From contig JALLLT010000138.1 in NCBI GenBank assembly GCA_025266875.1, forward strand, positions 1 through 17,738: DNA of 17,738 bases, given 5' to 3'. Positions 1 to 8,755 of the stretch are shown one piece after another. Position 1 is the stretch's first letter, and each line of letters starts with the position of its first letter. The notes below the pieces were generated by a model. It ran no database searches. It saw only the letters and a list, made by a program, of their open reading frames with translations, and was not told the DNA's origin. The DNA comes from Fennellomyces sp. T-0311 (Eukaryota > Mucoromycota > Mucoromycetes > Mucorales > Lichtheimiaceae). The position numbers and the translations under genes are program-made.

Positions 1-627
1 TACAACTCATTTGTCTCCCGATACCACTGGATACGACACTAAAAGATAAACACGATTTTGTGCCCAGTGCGATTTCTCCAAGCTTAGGATTAAACGACTT
101 TCTGTTAATTTTTTGATAACTTGCATACAATGTTGTTCATGCTCCTGCATATTCTTAGACCACACTACAATGTCATCCACGAAGTGACATGCAAAGCTTT
201 CAATGCCTCGTAAGGCAATTGCTAAAGTTTTCTGAAAGTGCGATACTAATTTTGAGACTCCAAAGCATGATTGCACAAATTGCCAACGCTCGTTTGTTAA
301 CGGCGAAGAAAAACTGAGCTTATGCCTGTCTTCTGGAGCGACTTGAAGCCTCTGATAAGCATTTTTCAAGTCTATACAAGAGATCACTTGACTACCAGCC
401 AATTTATCGTATATGATGCGTACCAATGGTAATTGATACCGCTCCATTGAAAGATGGGCATTTAGTTGCCGTACGTCCATAACCCATCTTAACCCTGACA
501 GATTGCCCAAAGAATCACGCTTGGGGATACTAAATATAGGTGAATTCCAGCGCTGATCACTGTTTGCAGGCAAGGGCTCGATGACACCGTCTTCATACCA
601 TTTTTGAATTTGTTCTTCTGCTAATGG
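1..627 (-). pseudogene. Reverse transcriptase domain of Ty3/gypsy element A (fragment)
   Basis: This minus-strand frame encodes the palm and fingers of a Ty3/gypsy reverse transcriptase, which copies element RNA into cDNA in cytoplasmic particles. Visible motifs in order: a VIEPLP entry motif after a tryptophan-containing helix, WNSPIFSIPKR, RWVMDVRQLN, a catalytic aspartate in SCIDLKNAYQ, a SFSSPLTNERWQF block, the CFGVSKLVSHFQKTL block, and the catalytic FVDD box (in place of the usual YVDD or YIDD). The 5' part of the same frame is at 6750-8731 and joins at the AATGG duplication. A TGA at 7-9 closes the frame just after the YLL motif that precedes the connection region; it could be a CGA to TGA change. 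Unlike element B, the domain core looks well preserved. Confidence 0.88.
623..627. repeat. Left target-site duplication of element B (AATGG)
   Basis: The five bases AATGG directly precede the 5' LTR of B and are repeated exactly at 6750-6754 directly after its 3' LTR. Five bp is the usual Ty3/gypsy duplication length. This fixes both element ends to the base. Confidence 0.93.
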
Positions 628-944
628 TGTTGTATCCACAACATAATTATGGCTTATATATCATTTACCCTTGTTTGCTTATTGACAATGGGTTACTTTA
701 ATTTTCCAATCTACAGCCGCATCCCTGTCTTGACATGCGTTCATCATAATAACCTTGCCTATCTTAGTGAAACCCACATAACCCTGGTTACCATAGCGGT
801 TCATGTGCCTTACAACCATGTCAATGATCCAACCCCTCGAGAATAAGCTTTTATTATTTAAAGTGATGATTCAACATATGAAATAAATCAGTCATTACTT
901 GAGTCTCGTCACTTACCTGCCTTTTCTCATTATTGAATATCACA
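628..944 (+). repeat. 5' LTR of element B
   Basis: A 317-bp LTR that starts TGTTGTATCC and ends TATCACA. It aligns to 6433-6749 without gaps and with nine differences, all transitions; the A or T is in this copy every time. It opens with a 16-nt hairpin (TGTTG stem, 6-nt loop, CAACA) at 628-643. A poly(A)-signal-like AATAAA lies at 882-887, 57 nt before the LTR end. In Ty3/gypsy elements this LTR drives transcription. Confidence 0.96.
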
Positions 945-976
945 TTTTTTTTGACGAATTCTCTCACTGATTTACC
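945..976 (+). other. Leader of element B: T8 tract where a primer-binding site is expected
   Basis: The 32 nt between the 5' LTR and the gag ATG begin with eight T residues (945-952). There is no TGG, the start of a normal tRNA-complementary primer-binding site, anywhere in the leader. Bases 966-974 (ACTGATTTA) are exactly complementary to LTR bases 884-892 (TAAATCAGT), which overlap the AATAAA signal. This could be a Tf1-like self-priming arrangement, but that is inference. Confidence 0.5.
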
Positions 977-3900
977 ATGTCCCAACAATCTGCTTCTGCT
1001 TCTGCTTCTGGTGCCGGTTCTCCTGCCAAATCCCGTGTCCCCTCTGTTGCTGTCGATGAGGTCATAGAAGATGTCCAGAACGAGCAATCGCCTGTCAAAG
1101 TTGCTCGTGCCTCCGTCCAAGCCGCCACCCAGCAACTTCTCCGTTCGTCACACGAACTCTCCCGCTCCGATCTCTCCTCCGAGGAGTATCAAGCCGCTCT
1201 TGCCCGCAACGTCCTCGCACACTGCGCCCTCGAGTCACTGACAGCTAGCTTTGACTTGCTTGCCCGAGCTAATGGTAGCTTGGACTCCACTCCCGCGTTG
1301 GCCATGGTCGCTAGACCAGCAGCCGCTCGCATTGTGGTTCCTACAGAGCTGCCACTGCTACAGTGGTCGGGCAACGTGGTCGATCCGTCCCGTGTTGTCT
1401 TCTCTTCTGTCGACGAGTGCCTCGACCATTTCGAGGATATTGTCAAGTCCTACGACCAGGACTTGAATGCTGTGTGGGTCTGCTTGCTCCCGTGTATGCT
1501 GTCCTCAGACCAACGCTCGTGGTTTGTTGCCCACCTCAAGCTGCAGGGTAACTTACCTTGGTCCTTCGCCCGCCATACCATCTCCGCCAAGTATGGCATC
1601 CAGGACGCCGAGCGCCAAGCACAGAGCATGCAGGCTCTGTTCAATATGCGTATGCTGTGCAATGAGTCGGTGGCTGCATACACCGACCAGTTTCACAAGT
1701 GCCGCCATGAAGCTGGTTGTGAGGACAGCAGGGTGATTGCTGCCCTCTATGTCAACTCGTTGTTGCCGGAACTCTGCCAGCATGTGGCACTGGTGCAGGT
1801 CCACCTCTCCACCGACCAACGTGTCTCCACCGACCAAGCTGCCAACCTTGCCCGCAACCTGTACGGGAAGGTTGTGTTGTCGCAGCACAGCCCTGAGGCT
1901 GCTGTGCTCGACTCTGCTGCCGCTGCTGCCTCCTCTTCTCGTTTGGCTGGTGCGCCTCGTTCTTCTGGTTCTGCTGCCGCGTCTTCGTCTTCATCGTCTT
2001 CCGCTGCCACTCCTGCCGCCACCAACAAGCCAACGAGGAGTTTTTGCTGCTTCCATGGCCGCGGGAAGCACTCAACCGCCAAGTGCAAGAAGGTTGCTGC
2101 CCTCCGCGCCAACAATGGCGGTAACATTACCAAGAATGCGCAGTTGGTGCAATCGTCGTCATCTTCTGCATTGTCATCTGGTTCAGGTTCTCGTTCGTCC
2201 TCTGGGACAAAGCCGTGTTTCTGCTGTGGTGCTCCTTGGAGTCGTGCACACAAGTGTGGTAGTGGGGTAAACCACCTCGCTATTCGGTCGGCGTGTCTCT
2301 CGCTGGACACAACCACCCCAGCACAGGCCACGTCATCGCCTGCCCCAGTTTCGGGTCCTGTTCCGTCTGCCGCCTCTGCCACTTCCGCCTCTACTGGTGA
2401 ATCCTCTTCCGCTCTCTCGTCTGGTTTGGCCTCGCAGCTGTCGCCATCATCTTCTGCTTTGGTTGCTCCTGTAGCACCAACTGCGCCACCAGCATCTTCG
2501 GCTGCTCCTGCAGCAAGTTCTTCGCCGCCTGTCCCTGGTTCCGAGGACATTCAGATGTCTGAGTTGAAGTCCGAACTCCGAAACGTTTGCTCGCAATGTA
2601 AGCCAAATGACCATGATCGTTATTCGTTCAAAAACACTAAAGCATTTTATACTTGCATTATGATTCAGGATGCACGTTTGTTCGCCTTCATTGATCCAGG
2701 CGCAACGTTTTCTGCGATCACGCCTTCTCTTGCTTCTCGTCTTGGTCTTTCGGTTGTCTCGGCTTCGGGACAAATCGGTCTTGCTGCTCCTGGAGTTGGG
2801 GTAGATAGAATTGGCTACACAAAAATAAACATTGTTCACAATGGATATTCTGCGATGCATACTTTTGAGACTATGGACATCAACGCTGATGCTGAGGTTT
2901 CCTTGGATGCTGACATTCTGGCATCTTTGGGCATTTACTTGAAAGGTATTGCCTATTGCTGGGATCACAACACTAGACCTCAAGCTCCAGCTACTACTTT
3001 TATTGAAGATCCAGGAAATTCCCCAGCTGGAACACCTGAACAACACACGCAATTCCTTGAATACATTCAGCCGCTTCTTGACGAAAACGCTGCAATTCCT
3101 GCGAGTGCCGTTTGTAATCTGCCTGAGGCTGTCTTCGAAATTGATACCGAACCTGGTAAAGTCGCAAATCGACGTCAGTATACACTGCCTGATGCTATCA
3201 TTCCGGCAATTCGTAAACAACTCGATAAATGGCTTGCTGATGGTGTCATTAAACAGGCTCCTCCTGGTACAAACTTCAACAATCCTATCACTTTCATGCC
3301 AAAGAAGAATGCTGAGGGTGTCTATACCCCAGATTCCATCAGAATTGTGCTTGACACAAGATTGCTCAATGGGATTAGTCGTGACGACCGATTTCCTATT
3401 CCGGCGATCTCTGGCATATTTAGGCGTCTTCATCATGCTAAATACTTTAGTGTGCTCGATATGAGTGATGCCTTCCTCAAAATGCCGCTCTCGGAAAGTA
3501 GCATGCAGAAATGCGCGTTCACCTTCCAGGATACGGAAAAATATGTTTTCGCCCGCGCTATTTATAGGCTTAAAAACATTAGCTCCCATTATGCACGCAC
3601 GTTACACAGATTGACTTCTGACATTCCGAACATTGCATTCTATATTGATGATTGTATCTGCTGGGGTGATGATTACGAGTCGCATCATGACACTGTTGCT
3701 CGTGTTATCCATCGTCTCACTGAACATAATATCAAACTGAACATTGCGAAAGCACGCTTCTTTCAAAAGTGTGTCTATTTGCTTGGCTATGTCGTGCAAC
3801 AAGGAATTATAGCTCCTGATCCACGCAAAGTGACCAACGTTATGGAATGGCCCCGACCTAAAACTGGTCGTGATGTCATGTCCTTTTTGGGCTTAACCAA

Positions 3901-4138
3901 TTATTTCTGTGAGCACATCCCGAATTACTCACAACTGACAGCACCTCTTGATGCTTTACGCTCTGCTAAAAGCCTTGATGGCTTATGGACAGAAGAGCAT
4001 ACGCTTGCGTTTAACAACGTGAAGCTAGCGCTGCAATCTGCTCCAGTGCTTAGTCAGCCTGACGAAAAACTACCTTATTATATGGCCACTGATGCATCGC
4101 AATTTTGCCATTGGCTGCTGCCTCTATCAGATCGTTGA
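977..4138 (+). pseudogene. Gag-protease-RT polyprotein of element B, truncated by a frameshift in RNase H
   Basis: This frame of 1053 codons encodes Gag followed directly by Pol. The ATG at 977 follows ACC and lies 32 nt after the LTR. Residues 1-330 are a Ty3-type capsid region. Cysteine/histidine clusters follow near residues 357-369 (CFHG...HSTAKC) and 414-427 (CX2CX7HXC). The linkers at about 305-410 and 455-525 are extremely rich in Ser and Ala. The protease centre is DPGA at residue 573, a variant of D(T/S)GA. RT motifs follow: NNPITFMPKK, LDMSDAF, and the catalytic YIDD at 889-892. The block normally read as PFGLKN appears as IYRLKN. RNase H begins with the ATDAS motif and is then lost, because an extra base in the T-run at 4103-4106 moves the frame to a stop at 4136-4138. 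Confidence 0.93.
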
Positions 4139-4465
4139 CAATAGCTATCGCTACATCGGCTTCATGGCACGCTCCCTGAACAAAGCTGAGGTCTCATACT
4201 CCACCACCAAAAGAGAACTTTTAGCTATCTGTTATGGTCTTGTGAAGTTTCATAAGTTTACATGGCAATGCAAACTTACAGTCTTGTGTGACCATCGGTC
4301 TCTGCAGTACTTGCATACGCAACCGATTGCTTCGCCTATGATGATCAATTGGCTTGACATCATTTCGAACTATAACTTCGAGGTCATGTACCTTCCGGGT
4401 ATCCAGAATATTCTCCCAGATGCGTTAAGTCGCTTATTTCCGTCGAACGCTCTCCGTGAGAGGAG
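4107..4465 (+). pseudogene. RNase H domain of element B, in a shifted reading frame
   Basis: The RNase H domain, which removes the RNA strand of the RNA-cDNA hybrid during reverse transcription, continues here in a different frame from both the upstream RT and the downstream integrase. Motifs visible are AIGCCLYQ, the KRELLAICYGL segment with the conserved glutamate, VLCDHRSLQYL with a catalytic aspartate, and the ILPDALSR terminal motif. The entry shift is in TTTT at 4103-4106 (one base too many). The exit is near 4458-4466 (one base too few), after which the original frame is open again from 4460. The two shifts cancel. Without correction the frame stops at 4491-4493. Programmed frameshifting is unlikely, because a domain flanked by two opposite shifts is not a known Ty3 strategy; mutation or homopolymer sequencing error are the alternatives. 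Confidence 0.88.
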
Positions 4466-5731
4466 GGTGATTCTGATGATCAGCATAAATTAGCGCGTTC
4501 TCCTTATTTGGGCACTTTAGTGTCGTCACGGAAAAGTAAGAGCTCTTTTGCCTCTTCTTCCTCAACAAAACAACTTGCGCGCGCCGCTGAAATTGTCGAC
4601 TACATTACACCACCCGAGGATGTCCACAGTGATCTACTCTTGCAAGCACACCTCAACAGGCATTTTGGCGCTGATGCCATTATCAATGAGCTGCATAGTG
4701 ATGGCTTTCACTGGAAGTCTATAAAACTTGACGCACTCAATACCGTTGCCAAGTGTCCTGAATGTCAAATGTTCAACATTGGCAAACACGGCTATGCACC
4801 ACTGCGTAGAATCACCGCAGATGGTCCTGGCGATCACTGGGCAATTGACCTAGCTGACATGAACGCCACCACACCGAATGGTAACAATTACATACTCGTT
4901 ATGGTTGATATATTTTCACGTTTCTGTATTTTGCGTGCTATTCCAGACAAAACCGCTCTGTCTATTGCGAAACAACTCATCGACGTGTTTAATCTCGTTG
5001 GTTGGCCTAAAGTCCTTCAATCGGACAATGGCACCGAGTTTGCAAATGAGCTTGTGCGTCTCATGGTCGAACACTCCGGTATCGATCATCGTCTAGTCAC
5101 TCCATGGCATCCCCGTGCCAACGGCGTTGCTGAAAAATGGGTGCACACGACCACGTCGGTCATTGTTAAGAGACTGCAAGGGAAAAAGGAAGATTGGGAT
5201 ACCTTTCTCTCCAGTGCTCAACTAAGCATCAACAGTAAGCATGCTGCGTTACACAAATCCCGACCTTTCTCGTTGATGTTTGCTCGTCAACCCAATCAAT
5301 GGCTAGACTACTCCGAGACTCCTTTGGGTAATGTCGCTGCTGCTCGCACCTCTGATCGTAGGTTGGAGGAAATGGAAAAGGTCGTGCTGCCTGCCATAGC
5401 TGAGTGCGTGAAAGCCCTGCACACAGTTCAAGATAAGAAGTTCAATGAGAAAAATTGTATTCTTCCTGAATTTCCAGTCGGTAGTAAGGTCATGATCCTC
5501 AACGTCAACAGGAAGTCTAAAACCGACGCCCGTTACGAAGGACCTTTCACCGTACATGGCAGACGATCTGGTAAAAGCGGACCATATGTCCTTACGGACG
5601 AAACTGGAGTGCTATTGGCTCGTGATATTCCACCTTCCCACATTAAGCTCATCTCACAAGAAACCGTAGCTTCAGGCGAGGACTTCTATGAAATTCAAAG
5701 CACTGTGGATCATAAGAGTGAGAACGGTCAG
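4460..5731 (+). pseudogene. Integrase of element B with the first half of its chromodomain
   Basis: A Ty3/gypsy integrase, which inserts the cDNA into the genome. The N-terminal zinc-binding HHCC module is seen as HLNRH followed by CPEC. The catalytic core has D at 4847-4849 (AIDLADM), D at 5024-5026 (QSDNGTEF) and E at 5132-5134 (NGVAEKW), with 35 residues between the last two, the expected D,D35E spacing. A C-terminal part with VGSKVMILN and RYEGPFTV follows, typical of the GPY/F-type module. The frame then enters a chromodomain (FYEIQSTVDH) and is cut at 5731 by the solo LTR; readthrough ends at a TAA at 5744-5746. The frame matches the gag-RT frame. There is no ATG near its start; it was part of the polyprotein. 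Confidence 0.92.
5727..5731. repeat. Left target-site duplication of solo LTR (GTCAG)
   Basis: GTCAG at 5727-5731 is repeated at 6119-6123. Removing the solo LTR and one GTCAG copy joins the two halves of the chromodomain in frame, which confirms the boundary. Confidence 0.92.
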
Positions 5732-6118
5732 TGTGGTATCGCTTAATGAGAAAAAGGCTTTCGAAAGACGAGACCAAAATAAGATAATGTTTTATTGAGG
5801 AAAACTACTCTCTATTTATAATGATGATGAGTGGGGACGGAGAAGATGAATACTTTTGTCTAATAGTCCAAAGATCCATGTTATCGCCGAGTCTCTAATG
5901 ACCTTGCCGTTTAACGTTAATGAGGCCGAAGGTCATACAGAGCCTTAGTTAACGGAGTTGCCCTGCATGATCGGTAAAGCCGGATCAAGGTTGCACATGC
6001 AAGCGAATAAGGCAATCGATAACTGTACGGTTGTTGATGTCTCAATAACAACGGATATAAACAAGGACTAAGGAAAAGCATGTAACCATGGATAACGGTG
6101 TATGTCGGGAATACGACA
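5732..6118 (-). repeat. Solo LTR (387 bp) inserted in the chromodomain of element B
   Basis: The insert begins TGTGGTATCG and ends AATACGACA, has TG...CA termini with imperfect inverted ends, is flanked by the 5-bp duplication GTCAG, and has no coding capacity. These are the marks of a solo LTR left after recombination between two LTRs. Orientation is probably minus: on that strand a TATAAATA box (5820-5813) lies just upstream of AATAAA (5796-5791), 59 nt before the LTR end. The minus-strand 5' end starts with a 16-nt hairpin (TGTCG stem, CGACA) like that of element B. It accounts for the whole stretch between the integrase and the chromodomain tail; open frames inside it are not supported as genes. 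Confidence 0.88.
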
Positions 6119-6312
6119 GTCAGTACAGGTATAGAGTGCGCTGGAAGGGTTATGCTCCCGAGGATGACACTTGGGAACCTCCGGAACACTTTAACGTCAG
6201 AACGCTGATTGAAAAATATTGGCAACGTCGCAACCTAGATCGGCAGAATCGTAAACGAGGTGGCAAACCACTTCGTCACTCTAATCGCACAACCAAACGC
6301 AGACGCACTTAG
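6119..6312 (+). pseudogene. Second half of the element B chromodomain and Pol C-terminus
   Basis: This is the continuation of the integrase reading frame after the solo LTR. It shows the chromodomain core YRVRWKGY, the acidic APEDDTWEP segment and the closing helix (NVRTLIEKYW), then a basic tail of Arg and Lys ending at a TAG at 6310-6312. Chromodomains of chromoviral integrases bind histone marks and guide integration to chromatin; that is family knowledge. An ATG inside the solo LTR at 6088 happens to be in frame with this tail, so a 74-residue chimeric peptide could be read, but a functional product is doubtful because the N-terminal chromodomain strand is missing. Confidence 0.92.
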
Positions 6313-6420
6313 GTCTTCTGTTCTCAACACTTTTTCTCCCATTGGGTTTTACATTTGAGTTTCCAGATGACACCTATACTATACGTGCACTTTATCTTAT
6401 TCAGCCGGTTGCTTCAACCT

Positions 6421-6432
6421 GGTGGGGGGCAA
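6421..6432 (+). other. Polypurine tract of element B
   Basis: GGTGGGGGGCAA lies directly before the 3' LTR, where Ty3/gypsy elements prime plus-strand DNA synthesis. It is purine-rich except for one T and one C. Confidence 0.75.
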
Positions 6433-6749
6433 TGTTGTATCCACAACATGATTATGGCTTATGTATCATTTACCCTTGTTTGCTTATTGACAACGGGTTA
6501 CTTTAATTTTCCGATCTACAGCCGCATCCCTGTCTTGACATGCGTTCATCGTAATAACCTTGCCTATCTTAGTGAAACCCACATAACCCTGGTTACCACA
6601 GCGGTTCATGTGCCTTACAACCATGTCAATGATCCAACCCCTCGAGAATAAGCTTTTATTATTTAAAGTGATGATTCAACATACGAAATAAATCAGTCAT
6701 TACTTGAGTCTCGTCACTTACCTGCCTCTTCTCATTGTTGAATATCACA
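6433..6749 (+). repeat. 3' LTR of element B
   Basis: A 317-bp LTR matching 628-944 without gaps at 308 of 317 positions. It ends TATCACA at 6749 and is followed by the AATGG duplication. At all nine differing sites this copy has G or C. The opening hairpin and AATAAA signal are preserved. Confidence 0.96.
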
Positions 6750-6754
6750 AATGG
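6750..6754. repeat. Right target-site duplication of element B (AATGG)
   Basis: This is an exact copy of 623-627, directly after the 3' LTR of B. Element A sequence resumes here. Confidence 0.93.
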
Positions 6755-8731
6755 GCGCATTTTGATCGGAAGATCATATTGCTTTTTGTAACAGACAACA
6801 TCTGGTGGTGTTGGTAAATATACTACCGATTCCGGAATAGTACAGAATGACTGAGGTGGTATAGAAGCATTTTCATCCAAAAGTGGTTGTATCTTTTTCA
6901 TGAAGGTTTCCATTTCTTTTGGACCTGCAGCAGGTGAATTATTTGCCCGAAATGCTTCGTCATTTACTACTTCAGGTTGCGGGGACAAAAGTGGAAGCCA
7001 TGATGTTGCTAATCCAGTTAAGCCAATTCCCAGTTTGAACAAAAGATCAGTACCAATGCTTGCAGTATATCGCTTAGGTAACTTCATTACTTCAAAGCGA
7101 TGGCGATATGGTTTGCCATTATACAATAAGTTAAGCTTATCTTTGGTGATACCAATTCTTTCAGCAAAAATGCCTCGTGATGCAAGATGTATTGTGCCCT
7201 CCATAATTTGCATGTTTATTTTATGTTTTTTCACAAAAGAAATACTAATAGCAGATATGTTTGCTCCTGTATCCATGAGCACACGTCTCTCTTTTGTTTC
7301 TATTGTGATGGGAGTCAATATTTCATCGATTTCGTCATTGTTCAATTCTTTCAACTTACAAGGCAACGCATCCATGACAACATCGTCATCGAAATCTGAA
7401 TCGTCATCCTTTGTGTTGGGTGGTGGCGGTGCACGCGACGAATATGCCGTGGCAGCACGCATGTTTAGAACTGGTCGAGGTGTTTTCTTGGAAATTTCAC
7501 CACGAGCCAACTTTTCCTTGTATTCGGTGCAGCTGTGACCATGCTTCCAGGGACGGCCACACCACCAACAATCCTTCTTTGCTTGCTTTGGGGGCCTGTT
7601 TTGGGCTGGACCTTCCTTGTGTGACCATTGCCGTTTTTGACCTCGATCCTCGTCTTGGTGTTGGTGCTTGGTGCCTTCAGCTAACTCCATAGCTGCGACC
7701 AAATCGCAAACCTCATCCAATTGGGTCGGCAAATTTCGCCCATACTGGTGGATCACATTGCGTAGTGCTTGTTCATGATAACGCTTATTAAGGGATGACA
7801 AAAAGGTGATCACTAGTACCAAGCCATCAGACATGCCTGCATGTATGCAGCGGTCCTGGAATTTAGTAATGTATGCGTCGATCGGCTCGTTTTCAGCTTG
7901 CTTCATACGCACCACCTTGGTCATTTCCGTATACACAACTAATTGCGTATCATATTTGGCCTTGATGAGTTTGGAGACCACATCGAAATTAACCTCAGCT
8001 TCTGGATGCTTTAGCTGATACTCAGCGATCTGCTTTTCCAGTTTTAGGTTTTGGGAATCACTAAGACACATAGGGAGGAGTCTTTCCCAGTGTTCAGCAG
8101 GTTTCAAACTGTAGGCTCCGAGTTCATTTTCAAAGGCGCGGAGAAAAGCGGCAGCAGAATCATGTACGACCTTACGCAGATGCCATTTGGCCATACCGGT
8201 AATCTGAAGTGCAGGCAGATCCTTAGGCACAATGGTTGGCAAACGAAGCTTTTTCTCGATTTCTTCCTTTTCACCTTTGGCAAAATCCTCGGCAGAAAAG
8301 AACTCAAGACGCAACGGGTAAGCCTTATGCCAGGCAGCTTTAGCTTCATCATAACCACACTGAGCTTCTCTCAATTCCTTCAGTAATGCTTTGCTTTGCG
8401 AAGACAATAGGGACTGAATAGCGGCTCGTCAGTAAGCCTTTTCTAATTCATTAAGATGATCCTCATGTGCTTTGCATGCAGCAAGGGCCACCCTCACTGG
8501 TTCAGCATGCATTGAATGACCAGAACCCTGGACACTAGTAGAGGTTCCTGGCGACGTGCAATCATTGTCTTTTCCAGTACTATCCACTTCCATGGCTTGC
8601 TCAATTGAGGTACCACTATTGGCACTTCCCAATGAAAGCTCCTGTAGGCTCTGGGTCGGGACTGGGGACTGACCAGGTTGGCTTTTGTTATCGGTCTGGA
8701 TAGGTTGCTTGGGGTTTGTTGGGGTAGACAT
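6750..8731 (-). pseudogene. Gag and protease of Ty3/gypsy element A, with one internal stop
   Basis: The minus-strand frame starts at the ATG at 8731-8729, 24 nt after the LTR. About 100 residues rich in Pro, Ser and Thr are followed by an in-frame TGA at 8429-8431, then the frame continues unbroken to the element B insertion. Gag proper has a capsid-like helical region (MAKWHLRKVVHDSAAAFL onwards), a second helical block with an IDAYITKFQDRC motif, and a CX2CX7HXC knuckle (CWWCGRPWKHGHSC). The aspartic protease centre is MDTGANISAI, and the fold continues through IGTDLLFKLGIGL. The frame ends in the pre-RT linker (QPLLDENASIP). The TGA may derive from CGA by one C-to-T change. Reading through B adds LTR-encoded residues that are not part of the protein. 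Confidence 0.9.
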
Positions 8732-8755
8732 AATAGATAATTCACAGTAAAAAAA
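8732..8755 (-). other. Leader of element A: T7 tract where a primer-binding site is expected
   Basis: On the minus strand the first bases after the LTR end are seven T (8755-8749), then ACTGTGAATT. As in element B there is no TGG for a tRNA primer. Plus-strand bases 8742-8749 (TCACAGTA) are exactly complementary to 8796-8803 (TACTGTGA) inside the LTR. Confidence 0.45.

Larger units (their letters stand above)
628..6749 (+). mobile_element. Nested Ty3/gypsy chromovirus-like retrotransposon B, full length but defective
   Basis: A complete plus-strand element of 6122 bp with two 317-bp LTRs of equal length (628-944 and 6433-6749), TG...CA ends, an AATGG duplication, a polypurine tract at 6421-6432, and the domain order gag, protease, RT, RNase H, integrase, chromodomain. 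That order and the chromodomain place it among the chromoviruses. It interrupts element A. The coding region is broken by a frameshift in the T-run at 4103-4106, a compensating frameshift near 4458-4466, and a solo LTR at 5732-6118, so it cannot make a complete polyprotein. The two LTRs differ at 9 of 317 sites, so the insertion is not very recent. Confidence 0.95.

Noticed and set aside
649..846. Small open frame, repeated at 6355-6651
   Set aside because: It lies in the two LTRs of element B; the duplication reflects the LTR pair and not a gene family.
1747..2550. Long minus-strand open frame (267 codons) over Gag of B
   Set aside because: It is the shadow of Ser/Ala-rich codons in the plus-strand Gag; acidic and Ala-rich with no domain, while the plus strand has clear Gag, protease and RT.
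2447..3589. Minus-strand open frame of 380 codons over protease and RT of B
   Set aside because: It is the shadow of the coding strand, with no recognisable domain.
5917..6225. Minus-strand open frame over the solo LTR and chromodomain
   Set aside because: It spans an LTR boundary, has no recognisable motif and is explained as a chance frame.
6088..6312. Independent chromodomain protein starting at the ATG at 6088
   Set aside because: The first ten codons come from the solo LTR. The rest is the tail of the element B integrase, whose first half is at the end of the integrase frame.
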